From: Aselliscus stoliczkanus
Lineage: Eukaryota; Chordata; Mammalia; Chiroptera; Hipposideridae
Direction: 5' to 3'
NCBI GenBank assembly: GCA_033961575.1
Contig: CM066735.1
Location: 32,817,501 to 32,881,500 of the forward strand
DNA: 64,000 nucleotides
This document shows positions 24,906 through 36,654 of this stretch, piece after piece. A model generated the notes under the pieces. That model had not been told where the DNA came from, made no database searches, and saw nothing but the letters and a program-made list of their open reading frames with translations. A program made the position numbers and the translations under genes. Within the stretch, counting starts at the first letter, position 1. Every line of letters starts with the position of its first letter.

Positions 24906-27900
24906 ATAGTATTTTCATGGAAATACAATGAACCCAAAGATTTTTTTTTTCCTCTTGGGTCTTCTAAGAGTTATTTAAGTTTCAAGAAGAAACCATTACT
25001 TCTATGTCAACATTTCTTTTTCTAATAATAGCTTGAATCCAAAGTTCCTTTTCAAATTTTTCCTGGTCCTTTCTTTATCCATCATGCCTGCTTAAAAATT
25101 ATTGCTCCATCTCCCAGAACCACCCCACCCTCCCCTTTCAGTCACTGAGGACCTGAAAAGTAGGTATCAATTGTCATTTCCATCCCCACCTCAACTCCTC
25201 CCAGGCCTAAGCTGCTCTACAGAACTCTTGGTTCTTTGCCAAAAGTTGCTTAAAGACCTAAAGGCCTAGGTGGTAGTTTTCCTGCTTTGTACTTCTCTGC
25301 TGTGCAAAGGGCACAGTAATGCCTTGAATTTCTGAAACTTATTCGAGTTCCCTGACATCAAGGGAATTAACCCAAACAGCTTTGCAGAGGTCACGCAAGC
25401 CTGATCACTCCCTATGGAACGTTCCAACAGACTTCAAACATCTTAACATCTATTTACCCAGCACCATCAGCAGTTTACTTTCCTCTCGCTGAAACCGTGT
25501 AAGGATTCACAAGCAGTTGGCTGTAAGAAGAAAAGATCCTATACAAATACCCACGTTGTTTTTTCTATTTCCTTCTTCCAAGTACATTGGAAAGGACAGG
25601 GTTTCACACAGGAAACACTTAATGATAATATTTGGAAGAAACCTGCTGACAGTGTAAGATGCATTTGGCCAAAATTCAGGTCAGAAATACCCAGGGAAGT
25701 AAAAGGCTCCTAGAATTACGGGGATGAGGTTTTTGCAGGCAACGAAGCCCTCTGTAAGAACAAGGGATAATCGTGCTTACAAAAGAAAAAAATGGAAACA
25801 TTAGCAAGGCTGTAAGCAGCCCACGAGTGTGGTGAACAGGTGTGCCAAAAAGTAACTAAAGTGTGACTTTGCAATGAGTGAAGGGAATAAGAGCCCTCAG
25901 ATTTAATGATAACAGGAAAGGAGAGGAAAGAAAAAGAGAGGGGGAAGGGAGAAAAGAATGAGGAGACAAAGATAAAGACAAAAAGAGATAATAACTATCC
26001 AGGAAGGAATTCAGCAAAATAAAATCAAGACTCTATGATTTGAGAGGGTAATTCCCTGAGATGCCAACTGAGAAAATTCTAGAAAATCCTTGGCTAAAGG
26101 ACTTTTGAGAGTGTTCTTGCTGTAATCATTAGCATTATTGATAATTATAAACTGCTGAGCCCATGGAGTAAAACTGCCATTTCTTTTGTTTCCTAAGGGA
26201 ATAAGCACTACAGGGGATGCTTATCTATTTCCTCTTAAAGGACTATGAAGAAAAATGTGGTTTCGGCCTATTAAACTCACTGCAGAACAAGTTCCGATTG
26301 GCTAGTATTGGAATACATGAAAAGGCATGTTAGATATTTAGACTATCAGGTTTTTAATACCAGGAGGTACTTCAACTGTTCTTATGGGTTAAGAAACAAA
26401 GGCAAACTGACAACCCAAGGTCATATCTAGTTGGGTAGAAAGATAAAATTTTATGCCAGAAGTAATACCCCTCGAAGGGGGTATTAACCCTGTAGAGAGC
26501 ACATAATCTGGAATACAGTATCCTATAATCCAATCCCTGTCTTGCTTTCTCCAATTTTCCTCTATCCCCTCTTTAATCCCAAATTCATAAAAGAAGCTGC
26601 AAAGCTGTTATTTTCCAGAGCATTAAGGTCTTGCTCCCCAGCACATGTCATCAGTTTAGCTCAAATAAACTCTTATAAAAATTCTCAAAAAGAACAATGA
26701 ACGATGAAATTTTAATATCCAATTATTGTGAGTTGCAATAAGGGGCTATTTCCAAGAACATCATGGAAGGTAAGTAGAGGAAAAGCCCAGTATCTTGTCA
26801 GCCCCATGTTCACAGGGTGTCAGGCACTAGGCTACGGACTGGAGATGTGAAGGTGACTCCTCATGGAGTTCATGACGTGAGGGAGGGGATGAGCCTAAGA
26901 CAAGCACTTAGAAATAACCAAGATCTAGGAAGATATGAGAACAGATAGTTGGCATGAGACAAGCTCTTATAAATAACCAAAAGCGAGGAAGATATACGTA
27001 TATATGATGATATGAGAACAAATAGCTGGTGCACCTATTCTGGGGTTCTGGAGGGTGATCATACAGGAACCCAAAGGCAAATAGGGTTATCATACTGCTG
27101 TTCTGCCTTTTCTTCCTCTGCCCCGCTCTTAACTGTCAACTATTAGAGGGAATGCTTATTCAGGCCTCATGTTTCTATGTAAAGGCACTTCACCTAGAGC
27201 AATGCTTCCAGTTTCCCTCCAGCTTCCCCTCATTCTTCTCCATGGGAAACCGCAGTGACTTATTTTACTGCTGGACTTGGGAGGAAGACAAAGCTCTCTG
27301 ACCTTTGGCCTTTCTCTCCAGAAAGTCTGCCTCTGGGCCAATGTAGATGAGCACGGTGGTGGCCTTTGTCACCACCATGGGGGAGTGAGGGACCAGTACA
27401 CCTATGTGCCTGAGACTTGGGAGCCAGAATCAGGCCTATCATTATCATGATGATAATTAACATTTTTCTCTCATTATGTCATTTAAAACTTGACATTGTT
27501 CTTTCTGAAGGGGTCTTCATATTCAGAAACAACCTGTCTTTGTAAACACACATGTGGTTGAGCACAATGGCCTGGGCATGAGGGCTACTGCATTGGGGTT
27601 GTACTGACGAGTGAATGCTTAATGACACCGTACAATTAATGACAAGCCAGATGGTATCTAATAGAAGCTGTCTGCTCTGTTGTGTTTCCTTGGGAGCACA
27701 GAGTGGTAGAGACCACATAAAACAAGTGAGTAAGCAGTTTTTCTATCTGATTTTATTACCACAGACATCAGCATTTTTCTCATGCATACTCTTGAAAACC
27801 TAGGTTGTATAATGTTGCCAGTTTTTCTACATAGTCAGAAGCATCTACTGTCTGTGAATGAAAACCTGAAAGATAAGAGAAATTACAAAAATTTCAAAAT

Positions 27901-28935
27901 GTACAGATTTTTGTATCAAAGATTTCACAGACACAGGATGCTGTAAATTAAAAATGCCTGTAAGACCATTTTCTGCTTGTTCTCTGAGACCAGAGCCTGC
28001 TGTGGTATTCTTAACTTGTCTGTCAAGAAACAATTAAGAAGACATATACCATCTTGAAGTTTCCACATTAGACTAGCAGAAGAAACTGCAGACAGATGGC
28101 CCAGGTGCAGCACCCTTAAAGAAGAGAATACACTACACTCAATGAAGGAAACTATTATCTCACTGAATGTAATTTGGAGCTGTGTTTTCAATAAGTCAAA
28201 AGATTTCGACATGTTGGCCCTAGTACGCAGTTCAATGTAAAGATGTCTAGATCTTGCACTGAAGCAACGTAATTTAAGCGGCAGGGTTCTTCAAAACAGA
28301 TATTTCACGAAAGTAATAGAGACGTCTGACTGATTTCCCAATTTTTTACAGCAGAAAGATCCAAGAAATGAAGTTCATGAGATGGTGTTTTTACTGGCAT
28401 CCCCAACTGACACAGTAACGATGAGACTCGGAGAGCCTCCAACCCTGGTTCAAAGGTTCATGATTTATAGCATCTTTCTAATATCACTGCAGGTTACCAT
28501 GTAGAATGCACATATTATTAGCTCATTAGAGAAGGACTAGGTTTAGAAATGTTATTTTATTCTGAAAGGCAAAGACAAGACCCAAATCCTGATCTTTTGA
28601 TATCTAAGTCTCAACTCACATTCTTACATTCTTTATACAAAGTGCAATGGAAATATCAGGATTATACAATTAATTTGACCTCTGTATGCAACCAAATTAG
28701 ACGTTTTTCAAACTTGTTCAGTCTATTTAACAGCACCCAGGTTAAACAGAGTGTGAAAGATTATATCTACATAGAAGAAACCACTGTACTTAGACCTAAT
28801 AATCGAAAACAAACCTAAAATATAGGAAATTGATTCAAGATCATAAGAATGTTTACCTTAATGCTTCCATTACTTTGTTTTCCATGTTGAAATCCTAGGA
28901 TAAACAATGTTTTGGTTTGTTTTTTCTTTATAGAG
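24906..28935. other. 4 kb with no recognisable gene
   Basis: The longest stretch in the window without a repeat I can name. It contains short purine patches (for example 25916-25990). Open frames of 60-95 codons on both strands have no domain, splice-site pattern or composition that I would call coding. It may hold non-coding conserved sequence, which cannot be judged without alignment. Confidence 0.4.
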
Positions 28936-29390
28936 TTGACCCTTGAACAACAGGGTTTGAACTGTGCTGGTCCACTTATGGGCAGATTTTTTTTTTTTTT
29001 TCAATACAGTCACACTTCGCATGGGTTTTGCATCTGCTGATTCAACCAACCACTAACGGAAAACAGTATTTTCGCATTCCCAACTGTGGATTCCCACCCC
29101 TAGTGGAAGATATTGTTTTCAATTGGTTGAATCTGGGGATGTGAAGGGCTGACTGTAGAGGAAAAAATTATCCACCGATTTTCTACTGTGAGGGGGTTGT
29201 TGCCCCTAATTCTGCATTGTTCAAGGTTCAAAGTAGGCCCTTCAAATACAGGGATTTAACCAACCATGGATTGAAAACAGCATTTTCAATTTGGTTGGGA
29301 ATCTCCTGTTTGAAATCTACAATTGGGAATGTGAAAATACTGTTTTCAATCGACGTTGGTTGAATTCACACATGCAAAACCTGGGGCTAG
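28936..29390 (+). mobile_element. Tigger-like DNA transposon with fold-back arrangement
   Basis: The left end GAGTTGACCCTTGAACAACA and the right end GCATTGTTCAAGGTTCAA (to 29231) are imperfect terminal inverted repeats of the TcMar-Tigger type also seen at 44948-45262. The interior (about 29018-29140) is repeated in reverse at about 29250-29380: GGTTTTGCATCTGCTGATTC against GAATTCACACATGCAAAACC, and the same AAAACAGTATTTT core on both arms. No transposase remains. Confidence 0.75.
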
Positions 29391-29529
29391 GAACAACTGG
29401 CTGAATATCTAAATAACTACTGGGTGAGATTCTATCAACAATACCTTTTGGCCTCAGAAAAAGAGCAATGTTGTCCAATCAGCTTTACCAGACATCAAGG
29501 TAATGTTTCCATCTCTGACTTTTTTTTAA

Positions 29530-30135
29530 TTTATTTTAACTGACTTCTGTGTCCAGCTCCACATTGGTTTCAAATTCTTCAGGGGAAAAGGAATATTACA
29601 CATTGATCGCCTCCAACCTCAGCATTTGTAGACACCCAAATTCTATCCTTTCTCCTGCATGTGCAATCCTCTTCTCCAAATAGCGTCTTTCTTCTAATGG
29701 CACAACTGCATGGCCACTTCTGGGGCAGATCTGTCCTAGCACTTCAAACACTGTCCAAAACTGAATTCATATCTTCGCATTGGTCATGATTCTCCTTATT
29801 CCCAACCTTAATGTTTTAGTAAATCACCTTGTATCCCAAGCCAAAAACACAATCTCTCAGGCCTCTAGGCATTGCATAGGGGTCCCCCTCCCTGAAATTG
29901 ACTTCATTTGCATTGTCCTCTTAACCTTCTCACATCAAGTTCAATAACATCTCCTTCTTGGAGCCTTTCCTAGTAAGACTCTCAATACACACTGTCATAA
30001 TTGCCTCTTTACTTGGACTGTATGTCCCCTCCAAACTCATTTATGTCAGGTACCACATCTTGCTGACCAGTGAGTCACCACCCCATATCATCATGTTTTC
30101 ACATAGAAGGTATTCAATAACTTTTTGTTAAATAA
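29530..30135 (+). repeat. LINE-2 3' region, decayed
   Basis: 'CACTGTCCAAAACTGAATTC', 'AGCCTTTCCTAGTAAGACTC' and a 'GGTATTCAATAACTTTTTGT' end have the order of the L2 3' end. Heavily diverged. The 5' limit is approximate. Confidence 0.5.
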
Positions 30136-30186
30136 ACTAATGGGTAAAGTATTTCCTTTATACCACACATTAAATACAAAAGATAG

Positions 30187-30296
30187 CGCCGGCCGAGTGG
30201 CGCAGTGGTTAAGCGCTGGCCTGGGACGCCAGCGGCCCCGGTTCGGTCCCACATAGGAGGGCCAGTGACGCTGCCCTCAAAAAAAAAAAAAAAAAA
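30187..30296 (+). mobile_element. tRNA-derived SINE, short form
   Basis: GCGCCGGCCGAGTGGCGCAG head, a CGGTTCGGTCCC B-box-like stretch, and a CTGCCCTC end with a pure A tail. TSD AAAAGATAG at 30178-30186 and 30297-30305. The uniform tail suggests a young copy. Confidence 0.92.
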
Positions 30297-30732
30297 AAAA
30301 GATAGAAGAGTGAAGTAGAGGGGCACAAACCAAAGTAAAAGGTACTGTGCTGACTTTAAGAAGCTTACATATACTTTGGGGAACAATTTTAAGTGGGGCA
30401 GACCAGTTATTTTAACATTTCTTCCTTATTCTTTAAATAAATATCAATAAGTTTTGAAATGCATTTTAATGCAGAAAAAAAATTTTTGAAAAATTACATT
30501 TGTTTATAACAGGGAGTCCAAAGTCAATAGTGTTTTTCACAGTTTATTTCAGGATTTTTTCTTTACCTTTTGTGACTTCTAATCAGGAAAAACTGACCAT
30601 CCCTCCAGCAGCCATAGCTATCATTGCCTTTATTGTATGTGAGTGGTGCTCACTTGCTGAAGCTAGTTTTATGTTCAATAGTTTTACATTTCATTAACTT
30701 GGACAATAGCTGTTAATTTCTTCCATGCTCTT
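30297..30732. other. No recognisable feature
   Basis: Unassigned. A 65-codon frame at 30500-30697 is unsupported. Confidence 0.4.
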
Positions 30733-30747
30733 AAAATTTCACTATTA

Positions 30748-31175
30748 GGGCCGGCCGACTGGCACATTGGTTAAAAGCTGGTTTTGGGATGCCAGCAGCC
30801 CCAGTTCGGATCCCATATATGAGGGCCGGTGACACTGCCCTCTACAGCTAACAACAGCTCCACCTGGAGCTGGGCTGTGAGCCCCGACAACGGTGTAGGC
30901 TGCAGCCCCTGCTGCAGTGGGCTGCCATAGGCTACAGTGAGTGGCCCGCAGCCAGCGTGAGCGGCTGGCAGCCAAGCATGAGCTGCCAATAGCCGCGGTG
31001 AGCGACATCCAGAGGCCAGCGACCGATCTGCCTCATCCAGGAAGAGCGCAATGACGATACCAACATGGGCCAGTGAAGCAAAGTCCTTCGCAACTAGACT
31101 GAAGAACAAAAAGACAGCAACTTGTCTGTTCCTCTCCCCAAATTCCCCAATAAAATCTTGAAAAAAAAAAAGAAA
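30748..31175 (+). mobile_element. tRNA-derived SINE, long form
   Basis: The same tRNA-like head as the short form (GGGCCGGCCGACTGGCACAT through CACTGCCCTC) is joined to about 330 bp of GC-rich body. The body ends TTCCCCAATAAAATCTTG and an A-rich tail. TSD AAAATTTCACTATTA (15 bp, perfect) at 30733-30747 and 31176-31190. The body resembles the end of bat VES-type SINEs. Frames of 87-112 codons on the minus strand are inside it and are not genes. Confidence 0.93.
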
Positions 31176-31190
31176 AAAATTTCACTATTA

Positions 31191-33571
31191 CAAATACCCA
31201 TAAATAATGTCATTCCGCCTTGGAACATGGATTTGTGAAACACGTCATCTTAAAGTTAATCATAGGTCATGCTGTTGTCACTGATTTCAGGCTTGAATAC
31301 CTGATGGCCTGATAAAGCTGTGGGTGGGTCTATCTCTGGTTTCGCAGATTACTAGGGCAGTGTCACTGATTTGATTCACACTCAGAAGTCAGCTTTGAGT
31401 CATTTTACTTTTCAAACAGAAGAGCATTTTCCACCAAAACCTAATTAATCATATTTTTAATCAGCGCCTTGTTATAACATGCACGCCAGACTGTTCTAAA
31501 AAAACAGCAGGTTAGTCAGCCGGCTAACAAAGCTCAACTGGTAAATTGCTGAGTTTATTTCTTGCTGCGTGGACATTATAGTCAGACAGTCCTGGGTCCT
31601 GAGACATGACTCAGAGGCTGCCAACTTACCACGGACCATTGAGACTCTTGGAGTTTCATCTTGTTTTGTTTTGTTTTTTGAACCTATGGCTCCAAACAAG
31701 CTGTAGGAATTTGGGGAAATCGGTTTCAAGGCTGTTTTACCTGATGACTGCCTCATTGCCTTCCGCTGGTTGTGAGCCTGGAAAGAGGAGACTGGCCACT
31801 GTCTACCAGACATGTAGAAAACCTTGACGTTTATGCCTGGACTCACAACCAACCCATTAAGCTAACTCAGCCTTGTCAACATAACTGTTTAGGTTTTAAG
31901 AGTACTAAACATAACCAACGGAGAGAATAGAGGTCCAAACGAAATCTAAATGTTGCTGACAAATCATTTTTTCTTACTAAGTGTGTCCTCAACTTGTAAG
32001 GATGGCCAGTTGATTTTCTATCTTCTCAGAGCTTTGAGTCAAGGGAATAGATCTTTTCCCCAAACATGACTAATGTACCACAAATTCAAGGTCTCCAGTG
32101 TGCCACATGTAATGAGGTAGTAAAGAAAGAAGAAAATGGAAAGATTCTTAAGTGTTCATCAGACTAATCTCATCTATAAATGTAAAATGCATACAAAAGA
32201 TATGATAATTTCCTAAATTGAGCATATCATTATATAACCTATAGGTAACCTCTTGTATAATGGCAGATGGGTCCTTTGCTATTTAGGTAACAAAGTTTCT
32301 CAAATGTATCAGAATGACATAACAAGACATAGTACCTGACTAGGTAATTCTGGGGGAAACATACAAGCTAGGTAAAGAGGCAGTTAAAAGTGCGCAATTA
32401 AATGTTCTAATAGAGCCAAGTAATGGTGGCTATGAGAATTGTGGTTGGGGAAAGGTTAGTAAAAGCTCTTTGAAAGAAGTGATGTCTAACCTAAGACCAG
32501 AAGGTTAAGAGAACCACAAGGATAAACATTTCAGGGAGAGGAAATAGCACATGCAATGCCTAGAGGCCTGAAAGACTGTGTTTTGAGGCTGGTGAGCTCC
32601 TAGTTTTTTAAATAAGGTCTCAAAGGGTCACCTAAACATACTGACCAAATATATTGGAGGCGGGGGAAGATACAGAATGTTTAATTGTTATAATTATGAT
32701 GTAGTTTGAATACTCTGCTAAAATCAACTGCCATATACACACACATTGGAAACTTGTTTTGGCAATATCCTGATACCCACTCACAGGGATTTTATGGAAG
32801 AAATATAGCTTTTTAATCCTTTGGACAACAAAAGAGTCCTTGGTTAAATTGAAATCCAGTATCTAAAGCAGTTAGCTGCAGGCTTCAGTATATTGCCTTC
32901 CCTTGCCCAAACCTCTTACCCTCCTCACTTACACACGTAAGATTTCCAGATTTTTAGAAAATTTTTAACATAGAACCAAGATACAGCCATTCTAAAGTTA
33001 AGCAAAAAAACAAACTTAAAAAAAATCTTTCATCTTAAGATATGAGCTTGCATACTTTTTTTTCTTTTAATGTAATTATAAACTGGCATTACAAAATGAA
33101 ATGGCTATCTCACTACTGTCTAACTTCTCATTTAGAAATTAAGTATACTCTTTGTAGTGGCAGAGCTATAATTCCATATGGTTTGACACATTTGTTTTTC
33201 TTTAATATTTGACCATGAGCTCAGTAAAGGTTAAGAACTTGTCTTAAACTTCTCTGTATTCCTCATGTGCATAATAAAATTTCTCAAAAACAACAAGTAG
33301 CAAATGAATATTGCTGTTTGAAAAGGCATATGATATAACTACAGTCGGTTTTATTCAGAGCCCAAAGTTGGAAATAAGCTTTCCAGCCAGAAAGGGCAGA
33401 AAAGCTTTGAGAATAATAGATATTGTTACATTGTCATTTTGTATCTCAGCAGAAATGTAAAATAGTTTAAAAAAAAAAAGAACCAGAACTATTCCACATA
33501 TTCTAACAAAGCAAATCTAAGAGGGTTTGTAATGGAACATAAAGAATCTTGCCTGTGTTACAAACACTATT
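31191..33571. other. No recognisable gene; possible eroded old repeats
   Basis: A 118-codon minus-strand frame (31496-31852) and its 73-codon plus-strand counterpart have no domain I recognise. The block at 32370-32600 (AGGCCTGAAAGACTGTG and similar) looks like an ancient interspersed repeat that I cannot name. Confidence 0.4.
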
Positions 33572-33588
33572 AAAATCAGATCATCAAA

Positions 33589-33736
33589 GGGCCGGCGGAG
33601 TGGCTCAGTTGGTTAAGAGCTTGCTCAAGAGTGTGAGCTGAGCTCTGAGCAACAGCAGTTCGATGCTCAGCCCAAGCTGCGCTGCCGCTGAGCTGCCAAC
33701 AGGTGGCAGGATGGCTCAGCTAGAAAAAACAAACAA
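33589..33736 (+). mobile_element. tRNA-derived SINE, second subfamily
   Basis: GGGCCGGCGGAGTGGCTCAG head with TTGGTTAAGAGCTTGCTCAA and GCAACAGCAGTTCGATGCTC, ending GGCAGGATGGCTCAGCTAG plus an A-rich tail. TSD AAAATCAGATCAT(C)AAA at 33572-33588 and 33737-33752. It shares its type with 48871-49024 and 59171-59328. Confidence 0.9.
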
Positions 33737-33838
33737 AAAATCAGATCATAAAAATGAAAAGTTTGGACATCCCCATTACCTAAGCAAAGGTCTGTTTACG
33801 CCAAGATAACCTCATTGTGCTCCTAATATATCCCAGGG

Positions 33839-33840
<2 letters not shown>

Positions 33841-33873
<33 letters not shown>
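33841..33873. repeat. (TG)n microsatellite
   Basis: About sixteen uninterrupted GT units. Confidence 0.98.
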
Positions 33874-33874
<1 letters not shown>

Positions 33875-33949
33875 TTAGTGTTCCTGCTTTAAATGTATGC
33901 CTATGATTCATGAAAACAGAGAAATTACTATTAAGCTTTCATTAAATAC

Positions 33950-34205
33950 TAGACTAGTAATAACAAGACTAGCATTTATAGAGAGTGTACTTCATGCCAG
34001 GCACTATTCTAAAATTTTGCATATATTAACACAGTGTACTACAAGAACCCAATAAGTTAGATGCCATTCATCTATGACATCATAGATGAAGATGCAGAGG
34101 TATAGGAGATCGGGTAGCTTGCCCAAGTCACGAGCTATTACGTGGCAGGGTGAGCATCTAACCTAGCCAGTCTGACTCCAGCATTCGCACTTAACTGCTA
34201 CACTA
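33950..34205 (+). repeat. MIR SINE, nearly full length
   Basis: 'CTTCATGCCAGGCACTATTC', 'AGATGAAGATGCAGAGGTAT', 'AGCTTGCCCAAGTCACGAGC' and 'AGTCTGACTCCAGCATT' follow the MIR core to 3' end. Confidence 0.8.
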
Positions 34206-34778
34206 AAATATCCTAAAAAAGAAAGACACGATTTTTGAGAGGAAAAAAGCTAACCCCTTTATCCAAGTTATTATGTAATAATTTCAGAGGATTCTAATAG
34301 TTGGTCAGATGGATGATGTAATGTTTAATAAATGAGGGGAGATAAGGAAGAAAATCTTTTTGATGAGTCCAAAAGTTTAAATTGAATGAACTAAAACATT
34401 TATTAGAAAAGAACCAATCTGGGCAGAAATTTCTCATATGGCTCTTTTTCATATTTTAATATTTATCACAGTAATACTTATATGATATAACATATATCAA
34501 TATTATAACAAAACAAGACAGAACCGTGTCCTCTTTTCCTGTCTCTCTAAGTTCACTCTCTCAGGCAACCGCTTGCAAATCTTTTACTTGTTCTACTTTT
34601 ACATTGCTTATTTCTGTGTTTCTAATGTTATTTTATTATCTTTTCTATTCTTGACATTATCAACTGACTTTCTACTGTGTAATAGATGTCTTCCTGGTTT
34701 GTGAGCATCCATCCAATCTTATGCTGATTATGGGTGCTTTATGGTTGACCTTTCTGTGTCTCTTTCTTTTTTCTCTCT
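34206..34778. other. No recognisable feature
   Basis: AT-rich sequence with no gene or repeat recognised. Confidence 0.4.
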
Positions 34779-34792
34779 CTCCAAAAGCTTTT

Positions 34793-34905
34793 TGTTTTTT
34801 TGGTTTTTTTTTTTTGAGGGCAGTGTTACTGGCCCTCATATGTGGGACCCGAACCAGGGCCGCTGGCTTCCCAAGCCAGCGCTTAACCACCACTCAGCCA
34901 GCCCA
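34793..34905 (-). mobile_element. tRNA-derived SINE, short form, antisense
   Basis: On the plus strand a T-run, then GAGGGCAGTGTTACTGGCCC and GCGCTTAACCACCACTCAGC, the reverse of the short SINE. It is bounded by CTCCAAAAGCTTTT at 34779-34792 and 34906-34919. The same 14 bases occur again at 35424-35437 beyond the next SINE. Frames of 132-172 codons running through this and the next element are artefacts. Confidence 0.93.
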
Positions 34906-34919
34906 CTCCAAAAGCTTTT

Positions 34920-34941
34920 ATTTTTATTTTATTTTTTTAAT

Positions 34942-34988
<47 letters not shown>

Positions 34989-35423
34989 TTTTAAAGATTT
35001 TATTGGGGAATTGGTGGAGGGGAACAGCGTTGGGGAATCGGGGAAGGGGAACAGACAAGTTGCCGTCTTCTTGTTCTTCAGTTTTAGTTGCGGAGGATGT
35101 TGCTTCACGGTTGGTATGTTCATTGCTCTTCCCGGATGAGGCAGATCGGTCGCTGGCCTCTGGATGTCGCTCACCGCGGCTATTGTCAGCTCACGCTGGC
35201 TGCCAGCCGCTCACGCTGGCTGTGGGTCACTCACTGTAGCCTATGGCAGCCCACTGCAGCAGGGGCTGCAGCCCACACCATCACCGGGGCTTGCACAGCC
35301 CAGCTCCAGATAGAGCTGTTGTCAGCTGTAGAGGGCAGTGTCACTGGCCCTCATGTGTGATCCGAACCGGGGCCGCTGGCATCCCAAAACCAGCGCTTAA
35401 CCAATGCGCCACTCGGCCGGCCC
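34920..35423 (-). mobile_element. tRNA-derived SINE, long form, antisense, with (ATTT)n tail
   Basis: The reversed tail has grown into an (ATTT)n microsatellite (about 34938-34991). Then come AAAGATTTTATTGGGGAATT, the GC-rich body and ACTCGGCCGGCCCC, the reverse of the head. It is bounded by CTCCAAAAGCTTTT at 34906-34919 and 35424-35437. Same long form as 30748-31175 and 40446-40873. Confidence 0.93.
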
Positions 35424-35439
35424 CTCCAAAAGCTTTTAG

Positions 35440-36240
35440 ACTGTTCTCTTTTTATGCTCAGGATTCTAAAGTGTTAAAATGATGTCACATTGTGTGGAGT
35501 CTTGTTTGGTTTTGTTTTTTGAAATGACATTTCAAAAAGGAAAAACATGTTCTTCATTTCTAGGAAATTTTCTTATTTCTTTGATAATTTCTTTCTGTTT
35601 TCTCCTTATTTCATTTTGGAACTGCCCTCATTGAAATGTTCAACCTATGAACTGATTCTCTCATATTCTGATATTTTTTCTCCTTTTTTTCAATTTCTTA
35701 CTCTTGTATTCTATATGATGGAAGATTTTCTCAAGTCTTGCTTCCAAACTTTTTATTTTTCTGTTCTCATTTATGAATGCAATATTCTTTTATCTCTCTG
35801 AAAATGGCTTTTTGTGGTTTTGTTTGTTTGTTTCAATTTTAGTTCCATTCTGCTACTTGCATTATCTCACTTTTCTTTAAGTCATGTTTTTCTCATTGTT
35901 TTGATTCCTATCTTTCTATATATAAGAGCCTTTACTCAGATTCTTGGTATCAGTCACTGTCTATTCAGAATTTACATTTAACAGGAAGTGCTAATACTCA
36001 ATTTGAGGCTTTTGGCTTAACATGAGGTAGATTTCACTAAAGGGACATCAGGCTAAAATCCCACTCTAAGAAGGGTGTTCACAAATATCACCCAGCTTTT
36101 TCAGGCCAATCTAATTAATTCTCTGGGAAGATTATCCAATCTCCTACGTGAGGTTAGATAGGGTCTCTGTGACTGTTTCTCTAGTTCCTTCTTTTCTTTC
36201 TTTTTTTTTGCAGGCCCGTTCCACCCTGTTCTTAACTGCG
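35440..36240 (-). repeat. Possible old LINE-like repeat, antisense
   Basis: The T-rich order 'GAACTGATTCTCTCATATTC', 'CAAGTCTTGCTTCCAAACTT' and 'TGAATGCAATATTCTTTTAT' resembles an old LINE-1-related repeat read in reverse. Divergence is high and the family is not certain. Confidence 0.35.
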
Positions 36241-36586
36241 TTGTTCCCTATTTCTAAATCTGGACCCTGCCTTACTCCTTTTTTCTAGAGACTAACTCTC
36301 TCTCCTGACAGAAAAATGTATGTATGTGGAGAAAGGTCGTGGGGGCACATAGAGTTTTGTTGAGAGTGGTGATTCCTGGCTGTACCAGGTATGGGAAAGA
36401 ATCTAAGGATCAAAATGTTCCTTATAAAGACTCTTAGTCAGTCTTCTCATTTTTATTTCTACCCAACAAAACCATGTTTCAGAGAAATCCAGTGCCTCAA
36501 ATACCAGAGCTTTTTCTAAGATCCTGATATATAAATCATCCTGCAACTGTTCCCTATGCCACTTACCACGTCTTTCTGTTTGTTCC

Positions 36587-36587
<1 letters not shown>

Positions 36588-36631
<44 letters not shown>
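36588..36631. repeat. (TG)n(AG)n compound microsatellite
   Basis: A GT run changes to a GA run at about 36604. Confidence 0.97.
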
Positions 36632-36635
<4 letters not shown>

Positions 36636-36654
36636 AGCTCACATGCAGAAATAC

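Noticed and set aside
30187..30240. tRNA-like head that could be called a tRNA gene
   Set aside because: The A- and B-box-like segments occur in about 15 copies, each followed by the same SINE body and A tail. Cloverleaf pairing is not kept.
34721..35360. Long overlapping frames of 90-172 codons on the plus strand
   Set aside because: They lie inside two antisense SINEs and an (ATTT)n tail. Similar peptides recur at 30745-31109 and 40470-40884 because the same SINE recurs.
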